NCBI GenBank assembly: GCA_024666565.1
Contig: CP088295.1
Coordinates: 4,588,001-4,652,000, forward strand
Origin: Svornostia abyssi
GTDB taxonomy: Bacteria; Actinomycetota; Thermoleophilia; Solirubrobacterales; Solirubrobacteraceae
DNA: 64,000 bases
Direction of reading: 5' to 3'
A program made the position numbers and the translations under genes. This document shows, in pieces, positions 7,130 through 17,248 of this stretch (positions are counted from its first letter, which is position 1; every line of letters begins with the position of its first letter). Below the pieces are notes generated by a model. That model worked only from the letters and a program-made list of their open reading frames with translations, was not told the DNA's origin and searched no databases.

Positions 7130-10100
7130 TCAGACCTGTTGCCGGGCGATCGTGCGGCGGCTGCGACGGGGCCGGCGGCGGACAATCGAAGACCCGGCGC
7201 CGGCGGCCACGATGAGCAGCGCAACGGCGGCGCCCGCGGTCGGGTAAGGGCTCGATGCGCCCGGCTCGTATCTGACGGCGGCCGACGACTGCTCGAAGGC
7301 TTCCTCCTCCTCGCGTTTCTCCTCGTAGACGCGAACGGTCGCCCCACCCGGCGGGGACGGCCGCGCGACGCTGCCGACCGGCGGGGGCGGAATCGGGACG
7401 ATCGGGGTGGCCAGCGGCGCAATCGGCGGGGGCAGCGCGGGGAGCGGCGGAAGGGTCGGGAGGACAGCCGCCCGGCGGCGGAGATGCGAGCGCAGGTGGC
7501 GCAGGCGTCGCAATGGCGGCGGGGACGGCGATCGCGGCCGGGGGCGGCGCGACGAGCCCGCCGGGGTTGGCGTCGGTCTGGGGAGCGAGGCCTGGCGGCG
7601 CGGCCGGCGGCTGCCCGGGGGCCGCGGACTCGACCTGGCGCTCGGTCACGGGCCGTGTCCCGCACGGCTGGCGCGGACTACCTGCCAGCACCTTGATGGT
7701 GGTGGTGTAGCTGAGCCCCCCGGCGTTGACCTGGACCCGCGTCTCACCCGGATTGAAGGCGCAGAACAACCCCGACCGACCGTCAGCGACCGGCTTGTTC
7801 GTATCGTCGAGGAACACCGCGCGAGGGTTGCTCGGGCGTGCGGGATCAGCGCGGACGAAGTCGCCGACCTCCGGGTTGGACGAGGTGAACGTGTAGTCGA
7901 CATCGATCGACGCGGGGCATCCGGTGCGTTGGCACTCCTCGTTCGGGATGGCGGCGTAGGACCGCTGCAGCACGCGGGCCGGGCCGGGGTTTCCGGCGCG
8001 GGCGCGTCGCCCGAGGCCAACGAACAGCGCGGGACTGGACCGGCGAATCTCGCGGCCGTCGCGCGCGTCCAGCGCGAGATCCTCGATCACCGGAACGAGG
8101 CGCGCGCTCACGGGCGCCCGGTTCGTCGCCGGGTCGCGGCGGGCGAGGTCGACCTCGAGCAGCGCGAAGCCGCTCTCGGATGACGCGACGGTGTAACCGA
8201 GCGAACCCGACCCAAATGCGGGAATCGCCCCTGGCGCCCCCTGCGGGATTCGGGTCCGGACGTTCTGCTCGGGACTGTCGAACACATAGGCGGACGCACC
8301 GTGGTCGAGCAGGACCTGCGCGACGTCCGCGCCGTCGGCGGCCGGCCCATCCTCGCCGGTGGCCCCCACCTGCGTGAGGGGTCGGCTGCCCATGACCACG
8401 ACCGGGATGCCTTGCGCCTTGGCCTGGCCGAGGGTCGCGATCAGCCACTCCCGCTGCCCACCCGCGCCGACGGCGGGGATCTGGTGCGCGTCGCTGGCCG
8501 CGAGCGATCCCGCCGAATTGTCGACCACCACGATCCGCAGCGCGCCTTCGGGACCGGTGGTGTCGAAGGCGTAGTGGGTCCGCGCGCCTCCAGCGGGCTC
8601 GCCGCCGAGCACTCCCGTGGTTCGGACCGGCCCCGGCATCGCGCCCTGGCCCTGCGGGGCGGGCAGGCCGGCGAACGAGGAGGAGAATGCGGTGGCGTCG
8701 GTGCCGGCGTCGGTCTTCGCGGGCGCCAGGAACAGCGGGATCCGGCCCGCGGCCGTCCCGAGCAGTGCGGCGAATCGGCTCTGCTCGGCCGCGTCGCCCG
8801 CTACCGAGGGCGCCACCCGCGTGCCCGTGTAGAGCAACGCGCGCGGCCCGCCGGCGGCGGCGTGCAACTGCGCGGCGACGTCAAGCGCGGCGGCGAGGTA
8901 GCGGTCCGGAGCCAGGCCGGGGACCGTGCTCTCCGCGCACGCGCCGCGACACGCCGCATGGCCTCCGACGAGCAGCCGGGCCGGGCCGGCGCTGAGTGCA
9001 GGCTGCTGCCGCGCGATCGCGGGCGGTGGCGCCGGTGCGGCACCGTAGCGCCACACCGCGGCCGTGTCGTAGATGTTCCGGTCCTCGGTCGTGCCGCGCG
9101 TGGAGTCCACGAAGGAGCAGCGTGCATCGGAGCCCTGCCCGGTCTCGCCGCCGACGATCCAGCCCTCACCGGCTGCGTCGAGGGCGAGTGCGTGTGCGGT
9201 GTCCGGCACGCTCGGACAGTCGCTGAATCCCCCGTCAGAGCCCGCCACATAGGAGATGCGCTCATCGTCGATCCAGCCGCTCTCCGTCTCTCTGAACACG
9301 GAAGCGAAGGCCACCGGATTGCGTGACCCAAAGATGAGGGGTGGGCGACCCGGCTCCTGGGTACCGGACACAGGCGGGAATGGCAACTCGTCGAGTTCAC
9401 TCGTCACCAGTGCCACCGCACGCACCCGGTCACCCGAGCGCGTGGCCGCCACGGCCGTCACGACGCCCTTGTCCCCGGCCAGCTGGTGATCGGCCAAGCG
9501 CCATGGCGCTCCTGCGCGGTCCCGAACAATGACGACGTTCTGGCCGGCGGCGACCGCACCACCGTCGGGCAGGCCGGCGACGGCGTTGAGCTCAGCGATG
9601 TTCACGGCCTGCTCGCGCAGCAGCGTCGAGACCTGCTCGTCGACGCGCCATCCATCGCCACGGTTGACGAGCAACCGAGACCCGGCCGCCACGAGCGCCT
9701 CGGAGCCCGCGAAGGCGATACCCCGGAGTTCGTCACGCTGATCGGTGCTCCCTCGTTTGAGGGCGGGAACCTCCTGCGGCTCCCACGACTTCCCGTACGC
9801 GAAGATCTTGCCGGCCTGGGTGATGGCGTAGCCACGGTCGGGATTGCCCGGCTCGAACGCCAGCCCGGTGTACTGGTCGCCGACCAGATCGAGGGGCGCG
9901 TTCTCGTCGCGCTCCCAGAGGCCGGTCTCCGCCCGCCACTGCCAGATCTCGCCTTCCTGCCCGGCGGCATACGCCCGCGACGGCTCAGGCCATGCGACGG
10001 CGTTCAGCCGCGGCGTCGCGCGGGTCGCGCCCGCGGTCAACTGCTCGGAGAGCCACCCCTGTCCGGGGACGTACCGGACGACGCGGCCATCGTCGCCGAC

Positions 10101-11537
10101 AGCCAGTGCCCCGGCGGTCGGGTCACCGGGAGACCGCCCCGGCTCGGGCACGACCGCAAGCAGGGGTCGAGCGATGGGCAGCGGGTACGCCTGCAGCCGC
10201 TGCTCGAGCTGCCCTGGGGCGATGCGCGTCAGGGCGAACGCCGACTGCCCCAGCCATCCGGTTCGCGCGTCGGTGAACGCACCGTCGCCCAGTACCCCAG
10301 AGGCGCGGGGCCCGCCGGCGCGGACCGCGCGGAAGGTCGCACCGTCGAACACCGCGTACCCGGCGCCTGCCGGCGCGCTTGGCTCGGCGGCGAATCGCGG
10401 GTTCGTGATCACGCGCGTCCCGGACCCCGCCCCATCCCACGCGAACGACCGGTAGCCTGCGCGCGCACCTCCCTGGGTGTTGTCCACCCGCCCCTCGTCG
10501 TCGGGCGCCGACGGCACGCCGAGCCCGACACCGAGATTCGCGTCGCATACCGCGTCGTCACACCAGGTCCGCGTCACGCGGCGCGCCGTCGTGTCGAACC
10601 GCATGGTCACGGGAAGACTGGGACCGCTCGTCTCCAGCCGCGCATCGATCCACAGCGCGCCCGCGATGGCCGTCAGGCCCTCGGCGGGAAACGCGAGGGG
10701 CCGTGTGGCCGCGGAGGTGACGAAGGGCTTCGCGTCCGTGAGGGTGACCCGCTCCCACGTCACCGACCCCGGCGTCGAGGTGTCCCGCCGGTACAGGAGG
10801 AGTCCGTCCTTCGCGGTCGCGGTGAGCCACGCCTGCCCGGACGGCTCGACCGCGATCGCGCCGACCTTGAAGTCGGCCGCCCCCGTCGGAAGGTCGATCA
10901 TCTCGCTGGTCCACGCGGCGCCGTCGTGGTACAGGACGCGGTCCTCGACCCGGCCGACCGGCGCAACGAGCACGTGTACCTTGTCGTTCCCGTCAAACGC
11001 GGCGAGCGTCACCCGGCTGCTCTCCGCCATGGAGAGCCCGGAGGGCAGCACCGTTGCGTCAGGTGGGGTGAGCACCGTCGGCGCGCCGCCGGGGTTGCGC
11101 GCCACGATCCGCCCGTCGGAGACGGCGTACACGACGCCGCCGCGCTCGGTCACGCGTCCTGGACCGACCCCGCGCACGGGAGGCCAGGCGGCCGCGGGCT
11201 TGCCGTCGGTGCCGGCCACCCGGGAGACGAACTCCCAGCCGCCGTCGCCACGTTGGCGGACGAGCCCGGCGGCGTCCTGGACCGGGGCGCCGTCGGGCCC
11301 GGCGACGCGCTTGACGTTGCCGATGCCCCAGACCTCACCCGGCGCGCTCGCGGGCGCCGACCCGAGGGGAATGACACTCGAGGCGGGCAGACCGGCGACC
11401 GGCCACCCCGGTGACGGCGTGAACCCGGACTGCGAGGCGCCATCGCCGGGCCACGCGACGGCGATGCCCGCGAGGAACGCGAGCACGGCGGCGAGCCCTA
11501 GGCAGGCGAGACGGCGGGTACGCAGAGCTGTCGTCAT
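7130..11537 (-). CDS. Very large membrane-anchored surface protein (frame break near 7475)
   Basis: About 1,470 residues. N-terminal signal segment (LACLGLAAVLAFLAGIAVAW), then repeated beta-propeller/Kelch-like units over roughly 900 residues (GEVWGIGNVKR, GQAWLTATAKDGLLLYRR, GEIWQWRAETGLWER), then a region like a degenerate metallophosphoesterase (ALRIVVVDNSAG, IPVVVMGSRPL), a Big-like beta-sandwich (YTFTSSNPEVGDF), a Pro-rich linker, a membrane helix (AGAAVALLIVAAGAG) and a basic tail (RRRPRRSRR). The last part is read in a second frame: between about 7468 and 7485 the frame must shift by one base for the Pro-rich linker to continue into the anchor. Read without the shift, the protein loses its anchor. 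The start follows 32 bases after the stop of the preceding gene. Likely a wall-spanning surface protein; function unknown. Confidence 0.7.
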
Positions 11538-11569
11538 GGGTACGGCGTTCGTTCCTTCGGTCTCGGCGG

Positions 11570-13388
11570 TCAGCCGGTCGTGATCGTGTCGTCGGCCTCG
11601 CCGCCGACGTCGTCCGGGTCAGCCGCCGGCGTCTTCAGCTCGAGGTCCGTGGTGATGAAGCGCAGCGCGGTGGGCCACTGCTTGCGGCTCTTGGGCTTGA
11701 GCCGCAGCGTGTGACGCCCAGGCTTCAGCGTGCGGCGCTTCGTCCGGGCGACGATCTTCCCGCCACGACGACCCACGAGCTGGACGCGGGCGCGGCGACG
11801 CAACTGGATGCGAATCTGGATGCGGCCCTTGACCACCTTCGGCTTGCCGAGGACCCGGAACAGCGCCGGGACGCGGCGCGGCGCCGGCGCGGCACCGGTG
11901 ACGTCCGGCTCTATGTCAGGCGCCACGTACGGCGCTGCGTCGGCGATGAGACTGATCGGCTCGTCGCGCGGGGTCCGAGCATCGGCGGGGCGCACGGTGA
12001 TCAGCCGCTGGATCGCGGGGTCGGTGTTCAGCGGGATCACCGTGTCCGGATCGGCCCACCGGTAGACCCATCCGCCAGCGGTGACCATCCAGCAGTCAGC
12101 CGGCCCCGAGCAGGAGACATGGGCGGCGTCGCCGATCGCGATGTCGTTGCGCGTGATGTCCAAGCGTTCGACGACCCGCGCCTGGAGCCCGTCGGCGGAG
12201 AGCTCGACGCGAGCCACCGAGGCCAGGCGCGACCCTGCCTGTGGCTCGGCGGCGCGGTTGAAGGAGGCCGGTTCCATCAGCGCGACCCATGCTTGTCGGG
12301 TCCCCGGGATGGCCGCGATGTCGGTGATGACCTCGGCGGGGGCCGGGGCATCGGGGTCCACCCAGGTCGCCGCAACCGGCTCGGAGGCGCCCAAGGGCAA
12401 CGACGCGAGGAGCGGCTGCTGGTCGACCGGGGTCAGCAGAGAGCGCGTGTCATCCCCTCCGGTCTCCGGCGCCGGCGCGCTGCGCGAGCCGCGCCCCGCG
12501 ATCCACACGCGACCGCCGTCGCTGTCGGCCGCGTGCAGGTCCACGAGCCGCGTCCGCCCGGCCGCGACGGCGTCGGGGTCCTCGATGACGCGGGGCCAAT
12601 CCCGCACCGCGATCGAGCCGTCTGCGCCGAGGCGCCGCAGGAGCCGAGGTCCGTTGGTCTCCCGCAGCGCCGTGTCGCGCGGCATCTCAAGGAACAGGTT
12701 CGTGAAGTCCGGGGACACCGCCGCGTCGCCGGGCGCCGTGCCCGTGGCGGTGACGCCGAGAACGCCGTCGCCGAACGGGACGGCGTCCACGATCGCACGG
12801 GCTGAGGGATGCACGATGCGAGACAGCGTTTCGCCGTTCCAATGGAGCAGGAACGTGCCGATGTCCGGACGGTCGGTGACGTCCCCCGCGAACCAGCAGT
12901 TGCTGGGCGACGTGCACGCGGCGGCGTGCATCCGAGCGTATGAGCCGTCGTAGTCACGCGCGGCGACGGCGTACGAGGCGACGACCTGCCCGTTGACGAA
13001 CCGGCACAGGGTGATCGGGTTCGGCGTGTCGGTCGCCAGCGCAGGCGAACTCACGGTCCACCATTCCTGCGCTGACGCGAACGCGATTCTGCCGGTCGAG
13101 CGGCTCCCGCAGACGGTGGAGACCTGGCGCCACGCAACGCCGTCGAAGACGAGCAGCCCGCTGCTGAAGGCACCGGAACCGGCGGGCTGCTGCCCGACCT
13201 GCATGAGCCCCAGATTCGGCGCGAGCATGCGCAAATCGGACGGTTTGCCGACGGTGCCGACGAAGGGCGCCCCAGGGGGCGGCGCCCGGCTGCGCGGCGC
13301 GCCACTGCACCTCGCCGGCCGACGCTGCCGACGCTGAGGCCAGCGCGCCCACGCAGGCGATCAGTGTCGCGATCCAGAGACGGGTCAT
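11570..13388 (-). CDS. Secreted beta-propeller-like surface protein (frame break near 13270)
   Basis: About 605 residues once joined. It begins at the ATG at 13388, which overlaps the stop of the upstream gene (ATGA), with a clear signal peptide (MTRLWIATLIACVGALASAS). After AAQPGAAPW the frame shifts by one at a G/C-rich run around 13265-13280 and continues as GAPFVGTVGKPSDLR and then LVFDGVAWRQVSTVCGS. Repeated YWTD/kelch-like strands with paired cysteines follow (CTSPSNCWFAGDV, CSGPADCWMVTAG), and a C-terminal basic beta-domain (GRIQIRIQLRRRARVQLVG) ends the protein. Same architecture as its operon neighbours. Function unknown; probably cell-surface. Confidence 0.7.
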
Positions 13389-15334
13389 CGGCGGGCTCCC
13401 CTGCGTGCGGCCTTGAGCTTGTAGCGGCTGGTCAGGCTTCGCGTGAGCGCCCCGCCGCCGCCCGCCGGCCGGAACCGCACGGTCACAGCGACGGCCAGCC
13501 CCTTCGGGCGGCGGGCGAGCCGCCGGTATTCCGACGGGATGCGCACGCGGAGGCGTCGCTGGCCGGCACCGGGGATGCGCGCGGTCGCCCGGCCGGCGGA
13601 CCGACGCGAAGAACGCGTTCTTGCCGTCGCCTCGATGCGACCGGCAGCCGGCGCACGAACATCGACGTACAGCACTCCCCCGCCCCGTCCGATCGTGACG
13701 GACATGCGCCACGACGGCTGGACCTGCGTCGCGCGAATCGTCGCCCCCGCGCCACTCACAGTCGACGCAACCTGCTCGAGCGGCGGTGCGTCGGCGTCGC
13801 TGCGCTCCGCGACAAAGGCATCCGGGCGCAGGTTGCCGTCACCGAGGAGGAGGTTCGCCGCCGTCGAACGGAACGCCACCCGGCGACCATCGGCGGACAG
13901 AATGGGTCGCTGCGAGTCGCCGTTGGCTTCCGCGCCGTCGTACGCGCGCGTGACGCGCTCGATGGTCTCCGCGTCCAGGTCGATGACGTAGACGTTGCGA
14001 CGGCCGGGCGTGACGGTCGGCGAGATCAGCGTCGGGCGCCCGAGACTGGTGCGCTCGAACAACGTCGTGACCGCAACGGTACGGCCGTCCCCGGAGATCG
14101 AGAGCCCGTCGGTCGTGCCACCGACGATGGCGGTGTTGCCATCCGGCGTTCTCGTGGTGGCGAAGCGGGTCAGCTCGCGCGTGGTCGCCTTCGCGCCGCC
14201 GGGCGCCGCCATGTCCCGCACGAACGCGTCGGCCTGCTGGCCGCCGGTGCGGCGCGGGAGGTTGGTGACAAACCCCGCAAAGCGCCCGTCCGCTGACAGA
14301 CTGGCACCGGCGAAGCTCAACCCCGCGCGCCCTCCAGATGGGTTCGCCGCGGTGAACACCCCGTCGCAGGGACCACGCGGGCCGTCGAAGCCGATGACCG
14401 AGTCGGGCGCGAGCACGGCTCCTGCCGGACACGCGGGGTCGTCCGCGTCGCCCGCGGACGCGATCCGCCGGGCGGGACCGGGGTCGGCGACGCGGCGCCA
14501 CAGCAGATCGCGGATGCCCGCGGTGTCGAGCGCGATGCTGGGATCAGCCGCCAGGGGAAACTCCCCGCTGAGGTAGGCGCCCGGGGCTGTCCGGTCACGC
14601 GGCCGCTGGTCGACCCACATCGCAGTCGTTCCGTCAGCGCTCAACGCCATCGATGTGGTCTCGAGCACGGCGTCGCTCGTCAGCTGGGTGGCGGCGCCCG
14701 TCGCGACGTCGGCGACACGCAGCGCGCCGGTCGCGTCGTCCTCCGCGACGTAGTACAGCGCGCGCCGGCCATCGGCGGACAGCGCCGACTCACCGCCCAG
14801 CCGAAATGCGTCCGCGGTGTCCTCCCGCGAGACGAGGGTGTACGCGTCGGGCGATGCGCGGCCGACCCCCATGTCGCGTACGTAGACATCGGTGAGCGCG
14901 TCGGTGTCGCGTGCGACGAGGGCCAGCGTGGTGTCGAACGCCACGTACCGACCGTCGCCGCTGATCGAAGGGGTAACCTGCTGGCGCGTGGCCGAGGTCG
15001 ACGCGGGCGCCACGAGTTCGAGTGCGGCGTCGTCGACGGCGCGCCGGAAGATCCCCCCGGGATGCTGGGTCTGCAGCACCGCGTCCGGGCCCACCAGCAG
15101 GTTGCGCGCCGCGGTGTCGAACGCCAGGTAGCGGCCGTCACCCGAGATGTCGGGCTGGCCCATGAACGTAGAATCCTGCTGCGCGTCGAGCGGCCCGTAG
15201 GGCAGTGCCTGTTCGACGCCGGTGGCGGACATCAGCCGTGCACGACTCCAGGCGCCCAGCGCGGTGCCCGGCCACAGCGCGACGGCGGCGGCGGCGACCA
15301 GCGTGAGCGCCGCTGCGGTCTGCAGACGCCTCAT
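13385..15334 (-). CDS. Secreted WD40-like (PD40/TolB-type) propeller protein
   Basis: A 649-residue exported protein that reads intact. Signal peptide at 1-28 (ALTLVAAAAVALWPGTALGA). At least five PD40/TolB-type blades are visible as S-x-DGR-x-[LV]-x-[FY] repeats (ISGDGRYLAFDTAARN, ISGDGRYVAFDTTLAL, LSADGRRALYYVAEDD, LSADGRFAGFVTNLPR, LSADGRRVAFRSTAAN). These form a propeller used for protein-protein contacts. The C-terminus is a basic beta-domain (VRIPSEYRRLARRPKG). Its ATG overlaps the stop of the upstream gene and its stop overlaps the start of the downstream gene, so it sits in the middle of a translationally coupled operon. No enzymatic motif is seen. Confidence 0.8.
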   Translation of the reverse strand: MRRLQTAAALTLVAAAAVALWPGTALGAWSRARLMSATGVEQALPYGPLDAQQDSTFMGQPDISGDGRYLAFDTAARNLLVGPDAVLQTQHPGGIFRRAVDDAALELVAPASTSATRQQVTPSISGDGRYVAFDTTLALVARDTDALTDVYVRDMGVGRASPDAYTLVSREDTADAFRLGGESALSADGRRALYYVAEDDATGALRVADVATGAATQLTSDAVLETTSMALSADGTTAMWVDQRPRDRTAPGAYLSGEFPLAADPSIALDTAGIRDLLWRRVADPGPARRIASAGDADDPACPAGAVLAPDSVIGFDGPRGPCDGVFTAANPSGGRAGLSFAGASLSADGRFAGFVTNLPRRTGGQQADAFVRDMAAPGGAKATTRELTRFATTRTPDGNTAIVGGTTDGLSISGDGRTVAVTTLFERTSLGRPTLISPTVTPGRRNVYVIDLDAETIERVTRAYDGAEANGDSQRPILSADGRRVAFRSTAANLLLGDGNLRPDAFVAERSDADAPPLEQVASTVSGAGATIRATQVQPSWRMSVTIGRGGGVLYVDVRAPAAGRIEATARTRSSRRSAGRATARIPGAGQRRLRVRIPSEYRRLARRPKGLAVAVTVRFRPAGGGGALTRSLTSRYKLKAARRGARR

Positions 15335-17248
15335 CGCACCACCACCCTCTCCGTCACCCTGCGTGTGTTGCCCGCGCGGTCGCGGGCGACCACGGTCACG
15401 CGGTAGGTCCCGGGGCGTCGATACGTGTGGGACTGGTTGTTCGCCGCCGCGCCGTCACTCCCATCGCCCCAGGCGACCGTCGAGCGCTCGGTGTCCAGTC
15501 CCGAGCGGCCCGCGTCGGAGATGCGCACGGCGACCCGCCGGCGCGCGCGCCTCGTCACCCGCACGGTCGGAGCGGTCCCGTCGATGCGCAGCGTTGAGAC
15601 ATTGGACAGCACGCGCTGTCCTTCGCGATCGGTGGCCCGCAGCTGGACCCGGTGACGTCCGTCGTCAAGCGCCGCGCGCGGGACCCGCAGCGCGCGGCCG
15701 CGGATCGGGGCCTCCAGCGGGACACCATCGAAGAAGACCTCGTATTTCAACGGGCCCAGCGCGTTGCGCGCAGCGTCCCACCTCACCACGGCACGCGGCG
15801 GCCTCACCCAGTCGGTCGGCGTCGTGACGGCGAAGGTGATCGGCGGCGCGTCGACGAGGGACGCGGAGATCTCGCCACGGGTGGAGGACCCGGATCGGAA
15901 CGCGATGAGCGCGTCGCCGATGCCCGATCCGGCGATCTCCATGTCGGACACGGCGCCACCGCCCGACGAGGCGACCTGCGCGCGCCGCTGCCCGCCTGTG
16001 ACGGTCAGCTCGCGCACTTCTACCCCTTCACGACCGCCGATCGCGAGCCGGCGTGCCAGCGCGCCGGAACCCTTCGGACCGAGCGCGATCCTCGGCTCGC
16101 CCGGTGCGGAGTTCCCGGGGGTCGACAGGCGGGTCGGCGCGCCGAAGCTCGCACCGTCGCCGCCGGCGAACACCGTTGAGCTGCCCAGGCCGTATGCCAC
16201 CCGAAAAGCCCCCCTCGGCGAACGTGGCGGCAGCGAGCCCGGTCGGGATCCCGCCGGCAGGAGCGGGAATGAGCTTGGGGCCCACGAACGCAGCCGCGGA
16301 CTGCGAGAACACCGGCGGCAGCACGTTCGCGAACACCTGCGTCGCGCTGGACTCGGGATCGAGCTGCTGACGCACAGCGACGATCGCCTCTCCGAATCCT
16401 CCGATTCCCGCGGCGAACTCGTCAGACGGGCCGAGCACCGGGCGGCCATCGACCTCGGTAGGGCTGGCCTGCAGCGGAACGAGTCCGAGCTCGCCGTTGA
16501 AGAGCCGACGCGCGAACACCCGCTCGACGCCGCTTTCGTCCACGTCGATGTACGCGATCATGCCGTTGCCGACGGCGTCCGAGACGAGCTTCGGCGCTGT
16601 CGTCGCGTTGATCGCTCGCAGCGCGCGGTCCTCGTTGCGGCGGCGCACCACGGTCCGCGACCAGCGCGGCCCGCCGCGGAACACGGCGAGGCGGTATTCG
16701 ACGCGGGCCCCCTGCCGCACGTAGGAGACATACGACGGCCCGCCGTTTGCCGCCATGGCGAGCGCCGGGTAGAGGGCGGTCGCCTCACCGAGGTCGGTCT
16801 CGATCGTCGTCGGCGCGCCGAACCGGGCAGACCTGGGCGCCTTGATCGCGGCGAACAACCCGTTGCGGGCGGCGCCGGTGGTCGTGGTGCCGATCTGGCT
16901 GGCCCACGTCACGAGGAGCCGCCCACCGGACGCGGCGGCGATCCGCGGCCAACTGGACTCGAACTCCTGCCCGCCGTCCACGCGCTGCGGCCGCTCCCAC
17001 GACGTGCCGGTGAACACCGAGGCGAAGATGTGCGCGCGTCCGTCGATCCGCCGGCGGTATACGAGCCCCCCGGTGCCGTCGTCGGCCATCGCGACGCCGC
17101 CCAGCTCCAGCACGTCGGCCGACGGCCCGTCGACGGTCTCGGCGGGCCGGACCTCGGCCGACGCGGCCGGCGCGGCGACGAGCGACAGGGCGATGATCCA
17201 CATACCCCAGCGACCTGCGGGGCGGAAGGTGTTCGCGGCGCGCTTCAC
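15331..17248 (-). CDS. Secreted surface protein with PKD-like C-terminus (frame break at 16209-16214)
   Basis: About 638 residues when joined. The GTG at 17248 overlaps the upstream stop (GTGA) and opens a signal peptide (MWIIALSLVAAPAASA). The N-terminal 340 residues are sialidase/propeller-like (GGLVYRRRIDGRAHIFASVF). After LAAATFAEGGF the frame moves by one at a run of six C (16209-16214) and continues RVAYGLGSSTVFAGGDG. The C-terminal part has Ig-like and PKD-like strands (APTVRVTRRARRRVAV, then STVAWGDGSDGAA and HTYRRPGTYRVTVVARD). PKD domains are common in bacterial adhesins and exoenzymes. Downstream overlap with the PD40 gene is four bases. Function unknown. Confidence 0.72.
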